NCBI RefSeq assembly: GCF_905171775.1
Contig: NC_053492.1
Span: 60,080,004 to 60,144,003 of the forward strand
From: Rana temporaria
Taxonomy: Eukaryota; Chordata; Amphibia; Anura; Ranidae
Length of the DNA: 64,000 bases
Reading direction: 5' to 3'
In this document: positions 20,833 through 34,500 of the stretch, one piece after another
How positions within the stretch are numbered: position 1 is the first letter of the stretch
Layout of the letters: every line of letters starts with the position of its first letter
Program-made: the position numbers and the translations under genes
The notes under the pieces: model-generated
Told to the model about the DNA's origin: nothing
The model's database searches: none
What the model saw: only the letters and a program-made list of their open reading frames with translations

Positions 20833-21535
20833 CAGTGATGTATTATGGCCTAGGCCGACAAGGCCCAGGCCTAGGGCGGCACTTTGCGGGGGGCGGCAAA
20901 ATCCCATCCCGTCCCCCTGTGCTCATCCCATCCTGTCCCCCTGTGCTCATCCCATCCTGTCCCCCTGTGCTCATCCCATCCTGTCCCCCTGTGCTCATCC
21001 CATCCTGTCACCCTGTCCTCATCCCACCCTGTCACCCTGTCCTCATCCCACCCTGTCACCCTGTCCTCATCCCACCCTGTCACCCTGTCCTCATCCCACC
21101 CTGTCCTCATCCCACCCTGTCACCCTGTCCTCATCCCACCCTGTCACCCTGTGCTCATCCCACCCTGTCCCCCTGTGCTCATCCCATCCTGTCCCCCTGT
21201 GCTCATTCCATCCTGTCCCCATGTCCTCATTCCATCCTGTCCCCATGTCCTCATTCCATCCTGTCCCCATGTCCTCATCCCATCCTGTCCCTCTGTCCTC
21301 ATCCCATCCTGTCCCTCTGTCCTCATCCCATCCTGTCCCTCTGTCCTCATCCCATCCTGTCCCTCTGTCCTCATCCTATCCTGTCCCACTGTCCTCATTC
21401 CATCCTGTCCCTCTGTCCTCATCCCATGAAAATGACAGGGCGGGTCTTAAAAAGGAAGGGGTGCGTCATATATAAAGTAGGGGGTGCGCGAGTTTCACCA
21501 GGCCTAGGGCGGCACAAAACCTAAATACACCCCTG
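20833..21535. mobile_element. hAT-like MITE carrying a minisatellite
   Basis: tctacccc flanks both sides (20825-20832, 21536-21543). It starts CAGTGATGTATTATGG and ends AAATACACCCCTG. Subterminal inverted-looking blocks of aggcctagggcggcac appear near both ends, in direct orientation. Most of the interior is the 24-bp tandem array. Confidence 0.85.
20906..21428. repeat. 24-bp minisatellite
   Basis: About 21 units of the type cccatcctgtccccctgtgc + tcat, in sub-blocks with cctgtcaccctgtcctcat, ccccatgtcctcattc and ccctctgtcctcat variants. One short 15-base unit near 21105. The unit length is a multiple of 3, so all frames stay open; those long ORFs are artefacts. Confidence 0.95.
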
Positions 21536-21626
21536 TCTACCCCTCAGATTTACAGCGACAGCACATCCAAGTGTACTTGTAGTGCAAAGTGGATTTGCCT
21601 TTCGTAAATAACCCCCTATGTCTTTA

Positions 21627-22193
21627 AGCAATACCCTCCTATCACGCAAGCCAGTTATGAGGTGCATTTACTGTTACACACGTTTTCTATAACATACAGA
21701 ATATTTGTATATGACCTGCATGCAGTTTATCTCTAAGTAATTGTTTTTATTTTTTTAGTTCCAGTTATTACCACAGTCCTGATGATTTTCGATTATAGGA
21801 TCAGCTATAAAGTGACTCTTTTCCTATAGTTTAGGTATACCCATTTTCCCTCCCCTACTCTGCATTCCTTTCTTCAAATCCTGTGATATATTACAACTAT
21901 GTGAACTCATGCATACAGATCATAGTGCAAACAGGTACAATAAAGTACACATATCATTTAAAATAAACATATGCAGCTTTCTCAGAACATGGACTTCAAT
22001 TTTAAAGTAGACTTGGGGCAAGCAATAAAATACACAGTTGAGTACTTTGGTCTATTGCTCGAGTTGAACTGAGTTTATCTTTGACCCTCATATGTTAGCA
22101 CACTTTGAAAGTCAGGATGTGACCGCTTATTTTGAACTGACAACATCAGAGGTCTATGTCTGTGTATCTTTTTTGGTGTTAAAGTGTCATACT
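21627..22193. other. Non-coding intergenic spacer
   Basis: AT-rich; no gene or clear repeat ends recognised. Confidence 0.5.
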
Positions 22194-23048
22194 TACCGTA
22201 TTTTCTGGCGTATAAGACGACTTTTCAACACAAGAAATTCTTCTTAAAAGTCAGGGGTTGTCTTATACGCCGGTACCTAACATGCAGACTTGCAGGCAGC
22301 CCGCCGCTGCCGTCCACTTTTCAAAAGCCACGCCTCTTCCTCATGCTGTTCCATGATAGGCGGAACACTCAGCTTCCCAGCAGAGCCTCTGTTCAGTATT
22401 CCGCCTATCACGGATGCCCTCTTTACCTCGTTCTTGGACGAGAGGGCATTCGTGATAGGCAGAACACTGAACACAGTGTCTGCTGGGAAGCCGAGTGTTT
22501 CGCCTATCACAGAACAGCACGAGGAGGAGGCGCGGCTTTTGAAAAATGGATGCCCGCGGTCTGACTGACATTCTGCATGTTATGGATAAGGTAAGGGATC
22601 GTCGAGGCATGTAATGGTGGCACAGCGAGGCATGTAATGGTGGCACAGCGAGGCATGTAATGGTGGCACAGTCTGGCATGTAATGGTGACACAGTGAGGC
22701 ATGTAATGGTGGCACAGTGAGGCATGTAATGGTGGCACAGTGAGACATGTAATGGTGGCACAGTGAGGCATGTAATGGTGGCACAGTGAGGCATGTAATG
22801 GTGGCACAGTCTGGCATGTAATGGTGGCACAGTGAGGCATGTAATGGCACAGTGAGGCATGTAATGGCACAGTGAGGCATGTAATGGCACAGTGAGGCAT
22901 GTAATGGCACAGTGAGGTGAGGCGAGGCATGACTAGTAGGAAGGGAGTCGTCTTATATGGCGAGTATATCCCAAAACCAACATTTTAGCTGGAAAATTAG
23001 GGGGTCGTCTTATACGCCCAGTCGTCTTATACGCCGGCAAATACGGTA
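22194..23048. mobile_element. TIR element (ccgtattttctggcgtataag family) with internal minisatellite
   Basis: About 28-base inverted ends, ccgtattttctggcgtataa on the left and ttatacgccggcaaatacgg on the right, flanked by TA. The cgtcttatacgcc block occurs again internally near both ends. No transposase. A TA duplication would fit Tc1/mariner-type transposition but is weak evidence. Confidence 0.75.
22606..22920. repeat. 23/20-bp minisatellite
   Basis: About 14 units: first 23-bp units (ggcatgtaatggtggcacag + cga/tga), then from about 22836 a 20-bp variant that lost ggt. Lies inside the TIR element 22194-23048. Confidence 0.95.
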
Positions 23049-23955
23049 ATCTTTTTATTGCCTTATCCTATATACTTATGTATGCTTGGACTGCAAAAAG
23101 TGAGCTATGCACACCGTGGGTGTATCTTTTTTTCTAAAATATTTAATAAAAATGTTAATTAATAAAAAAGAAAACTACACGGTTAAAATATGTGCATGGG
23201 GACGGTTTTGCCAGAGGGTATGTGATTCTGTGCAGCAAGTTTTGTAATTCATGCACCCTAACCACACAGCATAGCTAGATTCTAAACGTCTTTAAAGCAG
23301 TGCAGCAGTCAAGTGGCCCATTGAACCGCTGAATCAGCTCACCATCCATGGCCCATCTAGTTTTTCAATGCAGCCTCACCAGTGCCCATCAGTGCAGCCA
23401 ACTCCAGTGCCCATCAATGCAGCCTAATCACTAGGGCAGGTTACATAGGGTGTATGGGGGGGGGAGATGAGGGTCAGCTAGGGTTGTCAGGGTCTCTCAC
23501 CTCAGTGATCTCAGCTCAGTAGGTCCTTGCATGCCACGGCCTCCTGGGGGGGGTAATGCCCCTGGTCCTGGAGTCAAGTTGCAGCCAGCGCCCAGCCCTG
23601 CAGCCCTGTGTCCCGACTCCCTGGCATGCCCTGCCTCTGCCTGCTTCCAAGAATCCAATGCCAGGGAGTTGCAGTTTCCTCTGCGCTGCTCTGTTTTTCA
23701 CCCACCAGGAGCTTTAAGCGTGGACTACAACTCCTGGAATGCAACGGCTAGTGGTCCGTCCGACTTCTAAGACCAGAATAAAAAATTAAATGGCAGCGGG
23801 CATTTTGAATATAAGTTAGGGCGGCCTGGGAGGCAATTGCCACCCTGCCCCCCGGCCCAGCCCTCCCCTGCTCCCCAGCCTACCAATTACATAGTAAAGC
23901 AGCAGAAGCACACTGACAAGTCATTGACAGACATTAAATGATGCCCCCATTATTC
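23049..23955. other. Non-coding intergenic DNA
   Basis: No gene recognised. Contains a G run at about 23457-23465 and a Cys/Pro-like GC-rich stretch (23520-23720) without conserved coding signal. Confidence 0.5.
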
Positions 23956-23963
23956 ATTTTACA

Positions 23964-24265
23964 CAGGGCTTTGCTTCTCAAACAATAAGTGCTGGAACTC
24001 AAACACAAACCCCCCCAAAACATCTGCCCCCACACACACCTCACAAACAGTAGGAGGGTCTTAAAGGGGCATTAAATATCAGGATTGCATTACATACAGA
24101 GTGCAAAGTTCAGGAGGGATGCACACCGAGTGCAGAGCTGTCACTTGTAAAAACAGAAACCAGACTTCTGTGTTTACAAGTGATTGTGGTGAGCAGGCAC
24201 CAACGGGTCTGAGCCAGAGGTGGTGGAACTGAGTTCCACCAAGTTCCACCTGAAAAAAAGCCCTG
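23964..24265. mobile_element. Short hAT-like MITE
   Basis: Starts CAGGGCTTTG and ends AAAAGCCCTG. The flanks attttaca (23956-23963) and attctaca (24266-24273) differ at one base, as an aged 8-bp duplication would. Confidence 0.65.
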
Positions 24266-24684
24266 ATTCTACATTCTACAACTACAAATCATATACTATA
24301 TTTTACTCAAATAGAATTTTTACATTTTGACTACAATGTTGTGTTTTCATGACCACATGACCACATTTAATCTATCATCTAGAGACAAAATTGTGTGCCA
24401 TGAAAATCAACCTGTCAGGGTGGAAACATGCAAATTACCATTGTTTTTAGGAGGTGCAATTTACAAGGCTCTGTTACATAAGTACAATCTGGGTGGCAAC
24501 CATGGCTCTCTATAGATTCAGTGTAGGAAGAAGGGTAGCCACCCTAATACAGGAAGTGTGTTATTCACAGGATTACCAGTTGAAAATAAAGAGAAATAAA
24601 GGGAAAAACTTGGAGATGAATACACATTGAAGACATTATTTACACACAGATAATTACATTCAGATCAACATCTAGAGAACAATT

Positions 24685-24930
24685 GGGGTTATTTACGAAA
24701 GGCAAATCCACTTTGTCCATTTATTGGAAGATATTGGGGGTTATTTACGAAAGGCAAATACACTACAAGTGCAAACTACAAGTGCAAAGTGCACTGGGAA
24801 TTGCACTGAAAGTGCCCTTGGAAGTGCAGTCGCTGTAGATCAGAGGGAGACATGCAAGGAAAATAAAAAACAGCATTTTAGCTGGCACATTTGCACTTGT
24901 ACAGGGATTTGCCTTTCGTAAATGACCCCC
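24685..24930. repeat. MITE pair of the gttatttacgaaaggcaaat family
   Basis: ggggttatttacgaaaggcaaat occurs at 24686 and again at 24736; the right end reads tttgcctttcgtaaatgaccccc. One element appears inserted in or next to another. Confidence 0.65.
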
Positions 24931-25297
24931 GTTATGTCATTGGAAGTAAGAGTGGTAATCGGATATTTTGTATAGGAGGTTTCCAACATTATTCACGTAT
25001 CAGTAAAGGAGTTACTCACAATCAGGAGGTTTCCACCACTATTCACACATATTGGAAAAATTTAGGAAAAATGGAAAAATTTAGGTAGTGCTACACTTTT
25101 TTGTATTATTTAGTTGTCAACCTGTTGTTTTGCCCTGCATGAACAAAGCATAGGTTCCTTTTAATGAACAATCTTCATGTTTGACTGTAATTCTATTGCA
25201 GAATTCTAAGTTAATATGTAGAGATATGTGTTAAATTGTCAGTCTTGACCGAAATAAAAGTTAATCCCCCAGCAGGTAAAGAAGTGTCAATGATCAG

Positions 25298-25488
25298 TTT
25301 ATGACTACTGTAATTAACTGGCTTAAGATAAAGGTATCATCCCGTACTCTTAGCAGCTATTATAATTCCTCAGATAACAGTAAAGACTGGTTGACATGAA
25401 CTTGATAAGTCGTGCAAAGTCCATATTACCAATATAAGTTTGGGGAGACCAGGAGGGCACTGTCAGTGAGTTTCCACCACTGAGCAAC
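25298..25488 (+). promoter_or_regulatory. Likely MEP1A promoter with clustered gut-type factor sites and 5' leader
   Basis: Within about 190 bases before the start codon there is a CDX-like TTTATG (25298), an HNF1-like half site GTAATTAAC (25310), three GATA sites (AGATAA 25326 and 25372, TGATAA 25403), a perfect HNF4-type CAAAGTCCA (25415-25423) and a TATA-like aatataag (25431). A plausible transcription start is near 25460-25468. This mix is typical of intestinal and renal brush-border genes. The sites are seen; the function is inferred. Confidence 0.5.
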
Positions 25489-25557
25489 ATGGTGGCCCGG
25501 GCACTCCTCGTCCTCTGCTGCCTCACACTTGTCTTTGTGAATGTGGCACCTTTTGCG
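25489..25557 (+). CDS. MEP1A: MEP1A exon 1 (start codon and signal peptide)
   Basis: ATG at 25489 opens 23 codons that form a complete secretory signal: a short N-terminus with one Arg, a hydrophobic Leu/Val/Cys core and a small-residue end (APFA). The exon ends in phase 0 at a strong donor (gtaagt at 25558). No other in-frame ATG precedes it in the visible leader, and the ATG has a C at -3 (weak Kozak). Confidence in the start comes from the signal peptide and the in-frame join to exon 2. Confidence 0.88.
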
Positions 25558-28500
25558 GTAAGTAAGGCTTCAACAGGTGATTTATTAAAAATTATTCATT
25601 CGTTTAGTGAAGCAGTTGGTTAAATCAGTTTAAATCACAACTATGTTTTTTTACTAATTATATTTTAATGCAAGATGTTTAAGATCACACCTTGTTTTTC
25701 ATATGTGAACCAATTTTCTCTAACTAAAAATAATCACATTGAATAAAGTCTATGACAAATTATCATTTGTGATGAGAACAGCCAGCAGGGATCAAAGCAG
25801 TTTTTGTCCTAAATTACTTCAATGGGCGTTTGTTAAGAATCTAAAAGTCATGAGGGGATTAGGGCATGGCTAGAGGATGGGGGCTCACCTTTTTTTTTTT
25901 TTGGGTGGGCTGGATGGGGAAGTAAGGGAAAGAGGAGTTATAGTAAGTTAAGTAGCAACAGAATGCATAACATTTTTAGGATGCAATATAATTGTGAAAT
26001 TGAGAATATGTATGATTTTCTGGAAATATTAAGAGAAACTTAAGAGAAACTTATGAAAAATACTTTATAAAAAAAAAGAATCTAAAAGTCAGACTGTGTA
26101 GCTACTAGCTTTGTAGAGCCAGGAGGCCTTGTTCACACGGGGTTCAACTTGCATGGTAGCACAGCATATCTCTAGCTTTCACAAAGCATTTGCTCTTTCT
26201 TGGAGTCTTTATTTTAACTTTTACTGAGCCTTTAAGCATCCTTTGGCTTTAAGTTGGGAATGGTGACCACAGATCAAGCCCATCTCTGGGCAACTAAAAA
26301 ATGATTCATTGCAGTGTGGCTATGGAACCTGATTTGGTCTTGATGGCATAAAGACCTTAGGCCTCGTACACATGACCGAGTTTCTCGGCAAAAACCAGCA
26401 AGAAACTTGCTGGGAGATATTTTTTTGCAGAGGAAACCGGTCGTGTGTACATTTTCGTCGAGGAAACTGTCGAGAAACTCGACGAGCCAAAAAGAAAGCA
26501 TGTTCTCTATTTCCTTGACGGGAATGGAGAAAATTGGCTTGCCATTTTTCTCGATGGCTTCATAAGGAACTCGACGAGCAAAACGATGTGTTTCGCCCGT
26601 CGAGTTTCTCGGTCGTGTGTGTACGAGGCCTAAGACTGCTAGAGTGAGGGAGAAGAAGCTACTAGCACCGTTCTTAGCAAGCTTTAAGGGCCTGTTCACT
26701 TCAGCCCATTGGTTCGTTTTATTGGGCTGCCCAAAACCCCATGACAAACCAAAAATCTTTTATGCAGCGCTATCTGCAGTGCGCACAATGCATGTAGAAG
26801 CGCTGAGAAGGTGCATTGGGATGCTATTCAGAACAAACTAAGCTTATAATATGCCCCTATGAATGCCTGCTGATGCTTCTTGAATCTGAAGTCGGTAAGG
26901 CTTCTTTCAGACTTGTGGTACTGCTTACCGCCCTCTGAAAAGCAATCCATGGTGGATCAGATTATGTGTACAGCCCTGTCTAGCTGTATTGCTACAATGC
27001 AGATGGTCAGCCAGAGGGTGGAAAAACTGTTTTTACAGCACGCCCCCCCCCCCCCCCCCCCCATCATCATGTTGCTCCTCTTAAAGAGACCTAAAACTAC
27101 AGTTTTTGCAAGCCAAGATTAAAAAATGCCTTTGTTTATAGTTAGCCAAGGCTACCCATAGTCAGGCCAATTCCACATTAAAGTGGAACATTATATAGAA
27201 AATTAAGTCCTGCTAGATCACTTCAGGCTGGCCCCTTTTGCAGGTATAGCTATGTAAAACATTAAAATGTAGGTGCTCAGGGGCTCTGGGCTTCAGCAAA
27301 ATGGCAGCCTCCAGCAAGAAGAAATATGAGCAATGTTGGAGGCAATTTACAGCATACACTAATTTTGGTAGCATAATTATTAATGCTTAATGAATGTTTC
27401 TTGCTAAAGAACATTATTTTTATTAAGTTGTTATAGGTTCCACTTTAACAATTATATTAAATATTTGAGACATACTCACTCTGAGCTGTTATGAAGGTGC
27501 ATTTAAGATCATTCATGGCATGGATTTTCCTGTGGTTGAAAGATGTAGTTAGTCGCTGACCTTGCCCCCCAACTTCAGTTGCCCCCCAACTCTGGCTCAC
27601 ATGCGGAATGCAGTTCAATATTTCAATACAAATGATCTTCAATTTAATAAGCATTTAGAAGTGGTGAGTGGCAGAGTGCAGTATCCTTTACCAACCAGCA
27701 TCAGATAGCAGTATACTGTAATCTAATTGGTTTTAGCGCTCTTTGTAAATCACCAGTCCACCTTGCACTGTTTATTGAATAAGCCTATTGAAGAAGGAAC
27801 AGAACAATCCTAAAAATTTCCCATTCCTTATGTGCAATAAGGATCACATCTGATGCTCGCTATCAGTTGTTAACCCTTGTACTGAATGATTATGATCGAT
27901 TGTTACATGGATTGTGGATATTAGACTACACGTGACCTCAGATCCCCTCAGCAGACTACCAGTTAGGGAAACATTGTTCTACAAGTGATTTCCATCGCAT
28001 TTAATAATTATTTTAATGCCATTTTGTTTTTCAGATAAATCACCAAACCAACCTGGGTAAGAGCAAAAATCTGTAAAATTTGGAATTGCTTTCTGTTCCA
28101 CTTATACTTGAATATTCTACTTACAATGAGGGATTGGATTGTCTTAACTGCCCCTATTGATTTAGGCCTTGTACACACGATAGGATAGCCAGAGGACAAT
28201 GGTCTGAAGGACCGTTTTCATCAGTTCAAACCGATCGTGTGTAGGCCCCATAGGTTAGTTAACCTTAGGTTAAAAAAATGAGAACTTGCTTTAAAATTTA
28301 ACCGATGGACAGGTGAAAACCGATCGTTAGTATGCAAAAGCATTGGTTAAAAAACGCGCGCATGCTCAGAATCAAGTCGACGCATGCTTGGAAGCATTGA
28401 ACTTCATTTTTTTCAGCACCTCGTTGTGTTTTACGTCACCGTGTTCTGACACGATCGTTTTTTTAACTGATGGTGTGTACACACGACGGACCATCAGTCA

Positions 28501-31500
28501 GCTTCATAGGTTAACCTAATGACCGTTGTCCTCTGGCTATCCTATCGTGTGTACAAGGCCTTAGTGGTATCTTGTAACAATATAAGATAGGTGGCATTTA
28601 GATCCCTTTCACACTTACCTGATGAGTTGTGTTGTGATACCGTAAGCATGTTATTGTGCAAAATCCTAAATTTAAATTTAAGCGTATTCTGGAAACCAGA
28701 TACACTTAAATTAGGCTAAGATACGAGCGGCGTAAGTCTCCTACGTGTCGTAACTTAGGGTGCAATATTTACGCTGGTCGCTAGGTGGCGCTTCCGTTGA
28801 GTTTGGCGTAGAATATGCAAATGACTAGATACGCCGATTCAGAAACGTACGTGCGCCCAGCGCATTTTTTTTACATAGTTTACGTACGGCTTTTTCTGGC
28901 GTAAAGTTAGTCGAACAAATAGCTGGCCTAGTCAATGTTAAGTATGGCCGTCGTTCCCGCGTCAAAATTTTAAATTTTTACGTCGTTTGCGTAAGTCGTC
29001 CGTGAATGGGTCTGGACGTAATTTACGTTCACGTCGAAACCAATACATCCTTGCGGCGTACTTTGGAGCAATGCACACTGGGATATGTACGCGGACGGTG
29101 CATGCGCCGTTCGTAAAAAAACGTCAATCACGTCGGGTCACCAATCATTTGCATAAAACACGCCCCCCTCATCCTCATTTGAATTAGGCGCGCTTACACC
29201 GGCCCCATTTACGCTACGCCGCCGTAACTTAGGATGCAAGTGCTTTGTGAATACAACACTTGCCTCTCTGACTTACGGCGGTGTAGCGTAAATACGATAC
29301 GCTACGCCGCCTGAAAGATGCAGCGCCCTACCTGAATCTAGCTATTTATATGTACCAAAATGTATTGCATATTTTTTCCTGTTGCTGTTCTGAAGAAATA
29401 AATGAAGGTATTACCAAACCCATTGTTGGAGAGTCTACCTCCATTATCGTGATAATAAAATTCAGGTACCTTGAATTTGAATTAAATAAAGATTATAGAA
29501 AAAAAACACAGATTGACTTGTATAGCACTTTTTTTTCAGCGTATTTTCCCTTTAAAATTTCATTTGTTGCAAATGACCTTTTTTACAGAAAATGAAGAAG
29601 CGGAAGAATTCAAAGACATCCCTGAATTAAATGTGGGTAAGTAATCATTCTGGTATTGCAAAAATAAAGATAGATCTGAACTCCAGGAAAAAGAATGCTA
29701 AATACACAAATGCAAATGCGGTATGTAAAGAGTTGTTTATCTATTCAGACTGGGTTCACACTTATGAAAATTGGATGAGGGGTTCCCCGCATCCAATTCG
29801 CATGACAGGAGAGTATGACCGCCTCTTTACACATCTTTGGGGCGGCCACAGAGCACATTGAACTGGAGTTCTGTGCATCTTTGGCTCCGTATTAGGTTCG
29901 AATTCAGGCAAAAACTTGGGCCTGATTTGTTCCTGAAATGAAGAACAGGGATGCACCGCCCTCCTGCTGTGAGCCGTGTCCTCACGCAGTGTGAGTCCAG
30001 CCTAAAAGATTTGTATTTCTGTCCATCCAAGATTTACATAGCTCTGCCACACAGCACAGCCCTGTCTGGCAGGGAAAGGAACCTAAACTTTCCCTGCTGC
30101 AAGTTTACTTTCATGAACAAATCTTCTCCACACCCTACCCTGTGCCTTGACAGTAAAAGGAGAAACAGAAATCTAATATACTCCTCTCTCTGTCACTTTG
30201 TCCTGTGCTCTGTTGGGTATATTCACACTTGCGAATGCACCCACAGTGCGATTGGATGCAAGAAATCCAGCGGGGGTTCCAGTGATTAGCCGATAGAGGC
30301 ATTGGGAGGTTGCTGGCTAATCACAGGCAATCTACTGAGGACACAGGGGAATGGCCAGTACTCTGAGATCCTATGAGATCCTATGAGATCCATCTCAGGC
30401 CATCACTGGTACTTAAGTCCCAAATCACACAGTCACCAGGGATCACAGTGTCAGTATCCACAAGTCCCAGGACAGCTGCACACCTTCCAGCTTCCACCAG
30501 ACATATCTCAACGAGGGTGAGGTCAGCTTCTCAGATAGATTGCTTCATGTTCTCAGTGTTGCCACCGCTAAGACCTCAAATTATAGCTATGCAGTCAACA
30601 GGCTGCTTCAAGGGTCAGCAGCCCCAGAGGCTTTGGACTTCTCCCTGATGAGAAAAAAAAAACACATCCAGGGCTTCAAGCTATTTATTACCTTCCCAGC
30701 CACATTCTGTACACTCCTGTCCAGGGATTGGCTAGTGCATGATACATTTTCAGGTTGGTCATTTGACTCCCCCAGCCCTATATTGTGGAAACTTCTTCCA
30801 GGGGCAGGGAGAAGCAGTCAAACTGCCAGCCTGTGAAACAGACCAAATGAAACAATAACTGCTCCCTTGACTACAAAAGAAGCCAAAAACGATTTTTTTT
30901 TTACCAAGTATGGAAGTAGGAGCATTTCGTAATTTGAAGGAAAAAGGAGTTTCCCAGGTGTCGCACTTTTTACAATCAGGAACTTGGCCGAATGTGGACT
31001 TGCTGACAAAACAAAGAGGGCCCTTTGAATTCGATTTTTGGCAGGCAATTCAAGTAAGTCATTTTTTGAGATCTCTGGGGCCGTCAATGGATTTTCATCG
31101 GCAATTGACAACTCTGGAAGCTCTCTGTGAGGAGGAGGAACCACTCTCACGAGTGGTTTCTAAGATGTATGATTTGCTGAATGCGCCACCAAAGGATTTT
31201 GTGATGCCAGGCATTAGTAAATGGGAAAGAGACTTGGATAGGACTTTCACCCCAGTCCAGCGTAAACATATTATTGAATTGGCAATGAACTCCTCGATCT
31301 GCACGCGGATCCAGGAGTTCAATTATAAACTCCTGACACAATGGTATTACACACTAGCAAAGCTTCACAAATTTTCCATTGAAAACTCGGAATACTGTTG
31401 GAGGTGTGGGATAGAGCGTGGAACTCTATTGCATATATTTTGGACGTGTGGAAAGATACAGCAATACTGGACAGAGATTCAGAGAATGGTGGTGCAGTGA

Positions 31501-34500
31501 GTAGCACTTTCACCTAGCAGCAAAAGGTTCGCTGGTTCAAATCCCAACCACGACACCATCTGCCTGGAGTTTGCATGTTCTCCCTGTGTCTGCGTGGGTT
31601 TCCTCCGGGTACTCCGGTTTACTCCCACACTCCAAAGACATGCTGGTAGGTAAATTGGATCTCGTCCAAATTGGCCCAGTATATATGTGTGTATGACTGT
31701 GTGTCCTTAGCGTGTCATGATCCTCCGGGGTAAAAATGACCGCACCAGCCAAGTAGATACTGGCTGGAAAAAGCGCCCAGAGGCGATTCAGTTCGCATGC
31801 GTTGCGCTATACAAGTCATTCATTCATCTCTTAGGGATTCACAGAATTCCGGATACCAGACGATCCCGCTTTTTTTTCTGCTTCATTGCTCCCAGATCTC
31901 GGTTCAGACATATAAAAGATCGGTGCTATGTCATTTAATTAACGCAGCTAAAATGGAGGTGACCTTAAGATGGAGGGACCCTAGACCACCCTCAGTTGCA
32001 GGTTGGCTAAATAGAGTAAGAGATATAAGAGCAATTGAGGACCTGGTCCTCTCACCTCAAAATAAAAGAGAACAATATACCCAAACATAAACAGGGTGGA
32101 ATTTATTTATGAATTCAGAAGAGGGGAAGTTGCTGTCAGAGGAGATAGGCGAGGAATGAGGGGTGGGGGTATCCCAGTACGAGTTGCGTACCTGCACGGA
32201 AGGCAAAAATAAAACATTGACATATCCGTCTCTTTCGGGGAGAAAAGGGGGAGTTATTAAAAGGGAGGGTTATGTTTTTTTTTGTATGGGGGGGAGAAAG
32301 AAAAGGGGGGAGGAAGGAATAGAGAAATGTGGATGACATATCTTTTGTTTTAATGATTAACACAAAAGTAGAATGAGAAATAAAGGAAAACAGGTAAATA
32401 TACACTGTGAAACGGGATGGAATATTGAGTAAATGTATGGATATATAGATTAGGTGACGATGGATGTATGTGTATTTATAGGAGGTGGGAAGAAATGTGA
32501 ATATGAATATGTATCTTCCCCTTAATTTCTTGTTTTCTTTCCATCCTGTTTTGTTTTTGGAATGTTTTCTTCCTTGTCTTTTTATATAAAATAAAAGTAA
32601 TAAATACTAAAAAAAAAAACACAAAAAAAACGAAATTTGCCTAGCATCCTACGCAAGCAGGATGCTACATTTTATTCTATATCATAACACATTACATACA
32701 GTAATCTAATGCTAGTATGACAACACACATTTATAGCACAATACTAATATGGTACATTCTGAAGCCCATTGCAATCTTAGTGACTGTCCTTTGTATTTTA
32801 TTTTGATTTCCAGGTCAGAGACTCTTCCAAGGTGATATCATGCTTCCGGTGAGTATTGACTTTATGAATGGTAGAACCTGGTGTCATTGTTAATGGTTGT
32901 GAATGGTGGTTACCAGGCTGGACTACTAAAGGGAAATGATTACATAAGGAAAACCTTCACAGTTTTGAAATATCACTTTGTGTGCCAATAGGGAGACTTT
33001 AGTGCAAACCTGTATTTGCCCAATTAGAGCAAAGGAACAGATTTGGTTTGATGTTTCCCTCCCCGGTGGTATATAGCAACAGTTCTATTCTGCTATTCAT
33101 AATATAGAACATACCCCATACTTTGAAATATGGAGAAGCATATGTCTGACTCCATTGACATCATGGATGTTTGGTGATTGGCTCAGTGCTGTCACATGGA
33201 GGCAGAAAACAGTCCTTAGCCCAGCTGGAGGAGGTTGGTAGGGGTCTTTAACCCCTTTGCACCGACCACCTACCAGACCTTTGAGGCCGCGTACACACGA
33301 TCAGTCCAAACCGATGAAAACGGACTGAAGTTCAGTTTCATCGGTCCAAACCGTCTGTGTGTACGCCCCATCAGTCAGTTGTCCTTCGGTCCAAAAAAAG
33401 AGAACTTGCTTTAAAATCGAACCGATGGACGCCTGACCGATAGGTCAAAACCGATGGTTAGTATGCAAAAGCATCGGTTCAAAACCCGCGCATGCTCAGA
33501 ATCAAGTCGACGCATGCTTGGAAGCATTGAACTTCGTTTTTTTCAGCACGTCGTGTGTTTTACGTCACCGCGTTCTGACCCGATCGGTTTTGGAAACGAT
33601 GGTGTGTACGCACATCAGGCCATCAGTCTGCTTCAGCGGTGAACTGATCGGATGGACTGATCGTGTGTACGCGGCCTGAGGCCTCGTACACACGACCGAG
33701 TTTCTCGGCAAAAAACAGCAAGAAACTTGCTGGTTTTTGCCGAGACCAGCAAGAAACTTGCTAATCTCTCTATAGGCCTCCTTCACACAGATGAAATCCA
33801 TGCTTCCAGGGCCCTGCATGTAGATTAGTGGCTGGACGCATGGATAATCGGCAGCGCTCGTACGCCCCTAATGGATGGGCCCTGACTACTGTAACTTAGT
33901 TAACAGAGTATTTTACTGAGTATTATCACAATGTATAGACCAGACTCACACCCTGCATTGCATTACTGCAATGTGTTTTTGTACATTACGGTGCACTGTG
34001 TAACAGAAGAAGTCTTGATTTTATTAATGTGTTCTCTTACCCAGGTACTACATGTACCATAGTACATGTAGTACCTTGTCTTATCTCCCTATGTTTTGTC
34101 TAAGACCCTTTTCACACTGAGGCAGTTTTTATGCGTTTTAGCGCTAGATATAGTACCTTTATAGCGCTTGAAAACTTGCCATGCCGCCGGAGTGTGAAAG
34201 TCACACTGAGGCGGTGCGCTTGCGGGACATTAAAAAACGTCCTGCAAGCAACATCTTTGGGGTTGTTTAGGAGCGCTCCTAAAACGCCTCTGCCCATTGC
34301 AATGAATGGGCAGCAGCGCCTCTGAAGCGCCTTAAAAGCGATTTGGAAGCGCCGCAACACAGGAGTTTTTAACCCGTTCTTTGGGGTTAAAAGTACCCCG
34401 CTAGCAGCTGAAAAGCGCCGCTTAAACAGCGCTAAAGTGCTCACGCTTTACCGCTAATGCACGGGCGATCCCAGGCGATCCCAGTGTGAAAGGGCTCTAA

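Larger units (their letters stand above)
20677..21626. repeat. MITE (gttatttactaaagg family), split by an hAT element
   Basis: Ends gggagttatttactaaagg and cctttcgtaaataaccccc, with inner arms cactttgcac/gtgcaaagtg. The hAT-like insert occupies 20833-21535. A related element is at about 24685-24930. Confidence 0.75.

Noticed and set aside
20786..21524. Long overlapping ORFs (Pro/Ser/His-rich, up to 229 codons) in several frames and on both strands
   Set aside because: They come from a 24-base tandem repeat whose length is a multiple of three; no frame shows protein-like composition.
22194..22920. Regularly spaced repeats resembling a CRISPR array
   Set aside because: Units are contiguous, without unique spacers, in a vertebrate TIR element: a minisatellite.
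22341..22930. Minus-strand ORFs with repeated CHHYMPHCATITCL-like units
   Set aside because: Shadow of the 23/20-base minisatellite, open in three frames at once.
31488..31560. Possible tRNA gene (B box ggttcaaatcc)
   Set aside because: No cloverleaf could be traced and it is followed by a SINE body; it is the head of a tRNA-derived SINE.
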